A stretch of DNA of 64,000 nt from Salminus brasiliensis (Eukaryota > Chordata > Actinopteri > Characiformes > Bryconidae). The notes below the pieces were generated by a model. The model was not told the origin of the DNA and ran no database searches. It saw only the letters and a program-made list of their open reading frames with translations. The stretch is taken from the NCBI RefSeq assembly GCF_030463535.1, contig NC_132901.1, forward strand, positions 4,658,640 through 4,722,639, written 5' to 3'. The position numbers and the translations under genes are program-made. Shown here piece by piece: positions 58,205 to 64,000 of the stretch (its first letter is position 1; each line of letters begins with the position of its first letter).

Positions 58205-58630
58205 CGCCTTTTGTTAGTTGTCTTAAACCTGTATTGGACCTGTATTGGACCTGTATTAAACCTGTATTAAACCTGTACTGGACCTGTATTGGACCTGTAC
58301 TGGACCTTTATTGGACCTGTATTACACCTGTATTAACCCTGTACTGGACCTGTATTGGACCTGTATTAAACCTGTATTGGACCTGTATTGGAACTGTATT
58401 AAACTTGTATTGGACCTGTATTGGACCTGTATTGGAACTGTATTAAACCTGTACTGGACCTGTATTGGACCTGTATTGGAACTGTATCAAACCTGTATTG
58501 GACCTGTCTGAAACCTGTATTGGACCTGTACTGGACCTGTATTGGGCCTGTATTAAACCTGTATTGGACTTGTATTGGGCCTGTATTAAACCTGTATTGG
58601 ACTTGTATTGGGCCTGTATTAAACCTGTGT
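58205..58630 (+). repeat. 12-bp minisatellite downstream of gene H
   Basis: Around 35 units of CCTGTATTGGAC, with CCTGTATTAAAC as the second most common form. Frames are open on both strands because the unit is four codons. This is repeat, not protein. Confidence 0.95.
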
Positions 58631-58969
58631 AAGTCAGGTTTCTGGAATGACCACCAGGACACAGAGCAGGACATAAAGAGTGGCGGCTGTAAAAATATGC
58701 GAAAGCAGGAAGCACCAGTTTCTACATTTATACATAACATCACTGATTTTACTGAGCGCTTGGAACAGATCAATGTATCTGGGTAAAGGTTTTTTTTACT
58801 TCCTTCAGAAAACCAGGAAAAGGTTCCTGGTTAATAACCATATCACAGACACGCTATTCTTTTTTATACATAATTAAACAAGGCATCAGCAGCCTGACAT
58901 CATACATGCGAGATAATGCGTCTGTTTTGGTATTGCAGAATTCTTATAAAGGATAAAAAGGATAAAGGT

Positions 58970-59265
58970 GCACGTATTCGTCACTGTACAGTGTGGACTG
59001 TACAGCGAAATGTGTCCTCCGCATTTAACCCATCTGGTAGTGAACACACACTCACACACACACACACACGTGTTAGGGGCAGTGAGTACACACACACACC
59101 CAGAGCGGTGGGCAGCCAACTCCAGCGCCCGGGGAGCAGAGAGGGTAAAGGGCCTTGCTCAAGGGCCCAACAGTGGCAGCTTGCCGAGCCGGGAATCGAA
59201 CCCACAACCCTGTTATCGATATCCCGGCGCTCTAACCGCTGAGCCACCACTGCCCCAGCGATCAG
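58970..59265 (-). mobile_element. tRNA-derived SINE of a second type
   Basis: Reverse complement starts GGGGCAGTGGTGGCTCAGCG then GTTAGAGCGCC (A box) and has GGGTTCGATTCCCGG (B box), then the AAGCTGCCACTGTTGGGCCC body, a CA/GT stretch and a CATTTCGCTGTACAGTCCAC tail. I recognise this as a common ostariophysan SINE. It is not a tRNA gene: the acceptor stem does not close. Confidence 0.85.
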
Positions 59266-59325
59266 TGATGAAGGAATTTAGCTCCCACGTGTCATTGTCG
59301 CCATTCTAGTTTCATAGCCAACAGT

Positions 59326-59860
59326 CTATAGACCCAATACATTTTGGAGAACATCATTAATAAAGGACTGAAATATGGATGAGGCACTTTTTAATCCAAA
59401 TGGCATGACCACATACTCAAAGTGCCCTTCAGTGGTGAAAAATGCAGACCATGTCAAAGATACATTCATATTCATGATGGGGATAAGTAATTTTGTGGCG
59501 TTTACCTTATTGAAGACTTCCGTCAGATCATGATATATGATCATGATACAGGTTCTGACACCTCAAGACTTTCTATGAAGCAACATGTTAGAGCTGGTAA
59601 ATCGAGCCAGTAACCAAAGCAACAGGGAGACCAGGATATGACTACGTTATGAAAATTCAACCACAGGAGACTAAGGTTAAGGAAGGTTTCAGTGTGCTCG
59701 AAGAGTAGAGTGCTAATGTTAATCTTAGTGGGATGTCTGATGGATCCTTGGCTGAAGGGGGTCCCATTGGTAACAGAAAGTTTCATATGGTATCTGATTG
59801 ACGAGTTCCACTTTGATGAAGTTTCACTGGCTCCACCAGGGAGCTTCTTAGACTTAAATA
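59326..59860 (-). mobile_element. Ty3/gypsy pol remnant
   Basis: Minus strand 59544-59326 reads FEYVVMPFGLKSASSIFQSF then INDVLQNVLGL, the middle of a gypsy-type reverse transcriptase. Further upstream on that strand (59860-59560) is sequence resembling the protease-to-RT linker (QGSIRHPTKINISTLLFEHT). Parts between are deleted. Confidence 0.75.
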
Positions 59861-59879
59861 TAAGTCATGAATAGTGTAG

Positions 59880-60080
59880 TTTAGATATTTGTATTGTACA
59901 TCAGCAAAACATCCCTACTACCATCTAGTGGCATCCTGGTGTAGCTCAGCATTTTAGTACCTTCTAACAGTGTCTGCTTTTCTAGACAATTCAGTTCCAC
60001 TCCTAGATCAGTTCTTTTATAAGAACAGCTCCCACAAATGAACAGAGTCCAAACAGCTGCTATTGAACAATCTAACAAAC
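59880..60080. repeat. Copy of the array spacer downstream of gene H
   Basis: TACCATCTAGTGGCATCCTG ... GTGTCTGCTTTTCTAGACAA ... AAGAACAGCTCCCACAAATG matches the spacers at 34574-34745, 39597-39768 and 44625-44796. The CTCF-like motif here has a core mismatch. It marks the place of an older gene boundary. Confidence 0.8.
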
Positions 60081-60544
60081 TGAATGAAAAGTTTCTATGA
60101 AATAAATTCTATCACACTATCGCAGAATGCTTTTCTACATGTATATATAAGGGTTGGGGCAAATATCTTAAACAAGTGCTAGTGGATCTATGTCTGATGG
60201 ACTGACACATAACAAACTGTCCAATTTCTTTTCACAATTCCACTTACCTGGGTAATTAAGAAGAGCTGACCATGGTTTCTGGGCAGCATTGTATGAGCTG
60301 CCTGTTGAAGGACCATCCACAACGTCTCAATGGGGTTCATGTCAGTTCCTCAGCCATGGAGAAGTGAACATCAGTTATGGCAAGCAGTAAAGCATCCTTG
60401 TGTGAAGGCCATCAGCTTTGAAAACATGGCTTAAATACCCCACTGTAAATTTGAAGAATCACACTTGCCTTTTCATAGACTATACACATAGACTATAACT
60501 CGGTCCTGCAGATTTCTCCTCTACAACATCCAGAGAATTCGACC

Positions 60545-61140
60545 CTTCCTCTTTAGAAAGTCACCCAGGTGCTCGTTCAGTCTCTCGTCACTTCAAGACT
60601 TGACTACTGCAACTCTCTTCTGGCTGGTCTCCCTCTGCGCACCATCAGGCCCCTGCAACTCATTCAGAATGCAGCGGCACAGGTCGTCTTCAACATTCCT
60701 AATTCAGCCATGTCTCTCCACTGCTGCATTCTCTTCACTGGATTCCTGTAGCTGCTGCCCGCATCAGATTCAAAACCTTGATGCTGGCCTACAAAGACCA
60801 GAACAGACCAGCCCCTCCGTACTTGATTGCAATGGTCAAAAGCCGATCTGCACCAAGAGCCCTTCGAGCTTCAAGTACGGCTCGGCTCGACCCGCCATTC
60901 CTCAAAATCCACACAAGACGAGCGTCTAGGCTTTTTTCTGCCCTGCACCAAAGTGGTGGAACAAACTTCCCCTGGGTGTCCGAACAGCAGAGTCCAACAC
61001 TCACTGTCTTCAAACCCAGACTGAATACCCACCTCTTCTGAGAGTACTTGGGTGAATAGCAGAGTGGTCTCCTTACTGACTTGTGTTTAGTCGTGTCTAA
61101 ACTTAGAGGATCTTTGGATTTTTAGTCTATTCAAACTACC
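60545..61140 (+). mobile_element. L2-like LINE fragment (reverse transcriptase C-terminal part)
   Basis: Reads [37 protein letters not shown], then after frameshifts [20 protein letters not shown] and TVFKPRLNTHLF. This is the end of an L2-type LINE reverse transcriptase, an older and longer relative of the fragment at 46160-46555. Confidence 0.85.
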
Positions 61141-61284
61141 TGAGGTTATTCTGGTAGACTACTTACTGGGGTTACCTGTGTGTTTCATGTGGAGTGTTCA
61201 ACTGGAGGTTAGCTGTGGAGAGAAATGGAGAATTATTATGACAGCAAAATCACTGTTTTTCAGTCAGCTTTGCTAACCAGGAAG

Positions 61285-61800
61285 CATACTTCACCAATCA
61301 GCCATAACAAGTGAAGTACAACAACACTGATTATCTTCATCTACAGTGGCTCTTGTCAAGCGGTGGAAATATTAGGCTGCAAGTGAAGGTGACGTGTTAA
61401 AATCAAGACAAATGGGCAAGCATAAGACTCTGAGCCTAAGACTCTCTCCTTTAAGAGGAAGCTAACTGTGATGGCTAGACAACTGGATCAGAACTTCTCC
61501 AACACATCAGGCAGGTCTTGTGGGGTGTTCCGGGTATGCGGCGGTCAGTACCTACCAAGAGAGGTGCAAGAAAGGACAACTGGTGAAGCCAAAGGACACT
61601 GTCGGAGGTCTTGTGGAGTCCATGCTTCAAGTGGTCAGATCTGTAGTGGCAAAACAAGGGGGGCCTAGAAGCAAAGGCAATTGGTCTCTCTTCTCCTGTT
61701 GATCAGATATGAGACACTTCGGTCCCACACCAACTGGATGGACAAGGAGGGCTTGAAGTCGACTTTTAACTGAGGGTCCCTTTGCTTTTTTTTTAAAGCA
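61285..61800 (+). mobile_element. Internally deleted Tc1-like element
   Basis: The left part has CACCAATCAGCCATAACAAG and a transposase start MMARQLDQNFSNTSGRSCGV. It then jumps to GGLVESMLQVVRSVVAKQGG, the usual C-terminal end, so the catalytic middle is deleted. Confidence 0.8.
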
Positions 61801-61974
61801 ATAAAGGCAGGTGGAAATATAATATCATAATATATAATATACTAATATAATTCGATGAAGTATAGCATGCCACTGGCAGCTCTTCACTTCACGCCTCAAC
61901 TACAACAGCTTATTTAAAGGACAGTGAACTGTGTGGGTGAAGTGATGCTTGTGACTTCCTTTAGCACTTAAGAG

Positions 61975-62053
61975 ATGAAGCAGCCCTCTGAGACAACACA
62001 AGTGAAGAGGAACAGGAGACGTGTTGACTGGTTTGCTGAGACTCCTAACATCG
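61975..62053 (+). CDS. Possible orphan first exon
   Basis: ATG at 61975 opens 26 codons, MKQPSETTQVKRNRRRVDWF then AETPNI, and ends at a good donor (ACATCG|GTGAGT) with one leftover base, the same phase as all lectin first exons here. The peptide is basic and has no tyrosine, and I do not recognise it. No matching downstream exon is found in the window. It may be the tail exon of another receptor, a first exon of a nearby gene, or chance. Confidence 0.3.
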
Positions 62054-62228
62054 GTGAGTGGAACTGCTTACATTTAGTCAGTTAAATGTTCATGAACTTA
62101 TGAATTCTCGACTTATTTTTTACATGATTTTTCTGCATTAGCTACATTTTAGGCATTCATGTTTAGATCCTCACTCCATTTGTGTTTCATTTCCTTCTTA
62201 CTTGACCTCTCAGATAGAGCTGTAGCCA

Positions 62229-62252
62229 GGGGGGGGGGGGGGGGGGGGGGGG
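62229..62252 (+). repeat. Run of 24 guanines
   Basis: An uninterrupted poly-G run, rare in vertebrate DNA and able to form quadruplex structures. It is also a likely place for sequencing error. Confidence 0.95.
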
Positions 62253-62494
62253 TCAGGGCATCAAGCCTTCTAAACTCCTTCTTTCCCATTACTTTCTAAT
62301 AGGAACGCCTCCACATGTTCATCTGACAGAACACTGTTTCTAGTTCTCTAGGTCCTCACTGTATTAGCATGATGCTAGCACACACTCCCTCACTGCTAAA
62401 GCTAGCCAATATTGGATGTTTGATGTGTGATTCTGACTTCTCGGAATAATATCGAACCACCCTGTTAAAGCACGGCCTTTTCCGCAACGTCAGA

Positions 62495-62945
62495 ATATAT
62501 ATATATATATCGCTGTGAGCAGGGTCATGTGTTAAGAGGGTGACCGCATTGTGGCTTTCATAATAAAAGGACACCGGAGACACATGCTGTGTCTGTACTG
62601 TGGTTAGTAGGTTGAGGCCAGAGAGGGGGGTTTCGAGGACAGCGGCAGTGTGTGTGCATGTGTGAGAATAGGAGGGAATCGTGTGAGCTGTGATAATGTA
62701 GATTAATACATGCACATTTATGCATTTATCAACACTAATACGTGGCCTTGATAGCCTATATGACTATTTTACATATATATATTTACATATATAAATATAT
62801 TTTTATACTTCCAATATAAAAACACAATATATCATATATACACATTTTTATAATCATCTATATTCAAAGTGGATCTAAATGCTGGATTAATGTCATGATA
62901 ACAGGCTATTATTATTATTATTATTATAATTATTATTATCAGGTA
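62495..62945. repeat. AT-rich block with AT and ATT microsatellites
   Basis: A short AT run at 62497-62510, ATATAT-rich sequence at 62770-62850 and eight ATT-type units at 62908-62940. Confidence 0.8.
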
Positions 62946-63214
62946 TCAGGATTCATTCACAGGGAATCCAATTGTCATTGATTAAGTTAATCAATAAATG
63001 TAACCGTTCAGGCCATGTCCTGCTAAGTAAATTAATAAAGTAACCTATTAGAGCAAGTGTAAATAAGCATTTTTGTCTGTGTCTACAACAGTGGCATTAC
63101 GCTTGGCTTAAGTCTGAGTCTATAATAATAGGGGTTCATTTGGAATGGTGGAGGGGGGGGGCCTAATTATCGGATGGGTGTGAACAATGTGGAAACAGTA
63201 TTGTTCAGTATAGC

Positions 63215-63725
63215 CTATATGGACACTCAATTATTGGGACACTTGCTTATTCAATGTTTCTTCTGAAATTAAGGGTATATAAAGTTGTAATAATATAAAA
63301 TATAGAGTTGATCCTGCTTTTGTTGGAGTAACTGTCTCTACTGTCAAGGGAAGTAGGCTTTCTTCTAGATTATGGACCATTGCTGTGATGATAAGAGCAT
63401 TGGTGAGGTTAGGATGTTGGATGATGATCACCCCTCCCCCTTATCCCCAACTCCCCAACTCATTACAAAAGCATTTATCCAGCACCATCCATCTTTTCAG
63501 AGAACACAGTTCTTCCACTGCTCCACAGCTCAATGCTGGGGGGTTAATACCCCCCTCTAACCCATGCCTGGCATTAGGAATGGTGCCAATAAGTTTCTAT
63601 TTATCTGCTCCAGAGAGTACTATTCTATTGGCAGTACTTCTCTACAGGTCTAGTACAAGCTGTATGTCTGCTCATCTGCATCTGCATAAGCATTAGAAAG
63701 CATGTCCATAATCATTTGGACGTAT
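63215..63725 (-). mobile_element. Non-autonomous element, copy 5, nearly full
   Basis: From ATGGACACTCAATTATTGGG to CATAATCATTTGGACGTATA, with TTCTTCCACTGCTCCACAGC then TCAATGCTGGGGGGTTAATA inside, the reverse of the marker in copy 1. It includes GTTGGAGTAACTGTCTCTAC as in copies 3 and 4. Confidence 0.8.
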
Positions 63726-63918
63726 AATGTTTGTGGTAATGGACAGAGCCACTTCCTTAAAAAAACAGAGGAAATAGGCCTCTTTCCTTGGTCATTTCCA
63801 AGCCACACATTACTTTAGGTCATTGCTGTGTGTTATTTGGGTTTATGAACTTTGGAACCCTGTAAAATTGTAATGTTCATGCTCTTCTCCACCTCGTTAT
63901 CTCCTGGATATTAGAAAG

Positions 63919-64000
63919 ATGTCTCAGGATGATTACGAGAATGTGTGCCGTCCCTATCAAAGAGGAGATCGAATGGAGATGGTGGTGGACATCTACGAGA
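63919..64000 (+). CDS. First exon of next C-type lectin receptor (I), cut by right edge
   Basis: ATTAG|AAAG then ATG at 63919 gives MSQDDYENVCRPYQRGDRME and MVVDIYE before the window ends. The pattern (MSQDxYxNV ... DIYE) matches the tail of gene D (MSQDVYANV ... DIYESADSV). The rest lies outside. Confidence 0.8.
   Translation, partial: MSQDDYENVCRPYQRGDRMEMVVDIYE

Noticed and set aside
58069-58786. Several 60-125-aa frames (LYWTCIGPV repeats) on both strands
   Set aside because: Produced by the 12-bp minisatellite; no start context, no domain.
58970-59265. tRNA gene on the minus strand
   Set aside because: A and B boxes are present but the cloverleaf stems do not pair and a SINE body follows; it is a tRNA-derived SINE.

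Overview
This window looks like a stretch of teleost fish genome, most likely an ostariophysan such as a characiform. Nothing in it is bacterial: coding parts are short exons with GT/AG borders, introns carry microsatellites, and the space between genes is full of fish-type Tc1 elements, tRNA-derived SINEs, LINE tails and Ty3/gypsy remains. The order-level guess rests on my memory of a dispersed non-autonomous element present in several copies and is inference.

The genes form one family: type II membrane receptors with a short cytoplasmic tail, one membrane segment, an optional coiled-coil neck and a C-type lectin domain (CTLD) encoded by three exons, close to fish CD209/CLEC4-like proteins. 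Eight complete or nearly complete genes can be rebuilt exon by exon with matching phases (1-2-0 pattern): A (minus, 9422-11648, 299 aa), B (minus, 13811-15635, 207 or 229 aa), C (plus, 21308-26021, 286 aa), D (plus, 27952-33246, 266 aa), E (plus, 35373-38288, 255 aa), F (plus, 40394-43316, 255 aa), G (plus, 45422-48826, 249 aa) and H (plus, 54094-58031, 228 aa). First exons of two more genes are cut by the edges (left, minus strand, 1379-1550; right, plus strand, from 63919). Genes left of about 16 kb point left and those right of about 21 kb point right.

Region by region: 0-1.6 kb, duplicated first-exon module; 2.6-5.5 kb, degraded gypsy element and a LINE tail; 7.3-8.8 kb, a broken Tc1 copy; 9.4-15.7 kb, genes A and B; 15.8-21 kb, repeats including the 3' end of a LINE; 21.3-33.2 kb, genes C and D, with a 1.1-kb minisatellite in D; 31.6-45.9 kb, a 5.02-kb tandem array that makes genes E and F hybrids of the G head and the D tail; 46-54 kb, the rest of gene G followed by an LTR-like insertion and Tc1/SINE copies; 54-58 kb, gene H with a 1.2-kb minisatellite in an intron; 58-64 kb, repeats, a possible orphan exon and the start of the next lectin gene.

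The receptors share a similar extracellular lectin fold but differ in tail, neck length and sugar-site residues. The most interesting points are the hybrid genes with breakpoints at the neck, stop-free frame-keeping GA-rich introns inside the CTLD of E, F and H, loss of the tail tyrosine in E-G, a broken splice acceptor in D with an in-frame substitute 18 nt downstream, and CTCF-like motifs in each array spacer.
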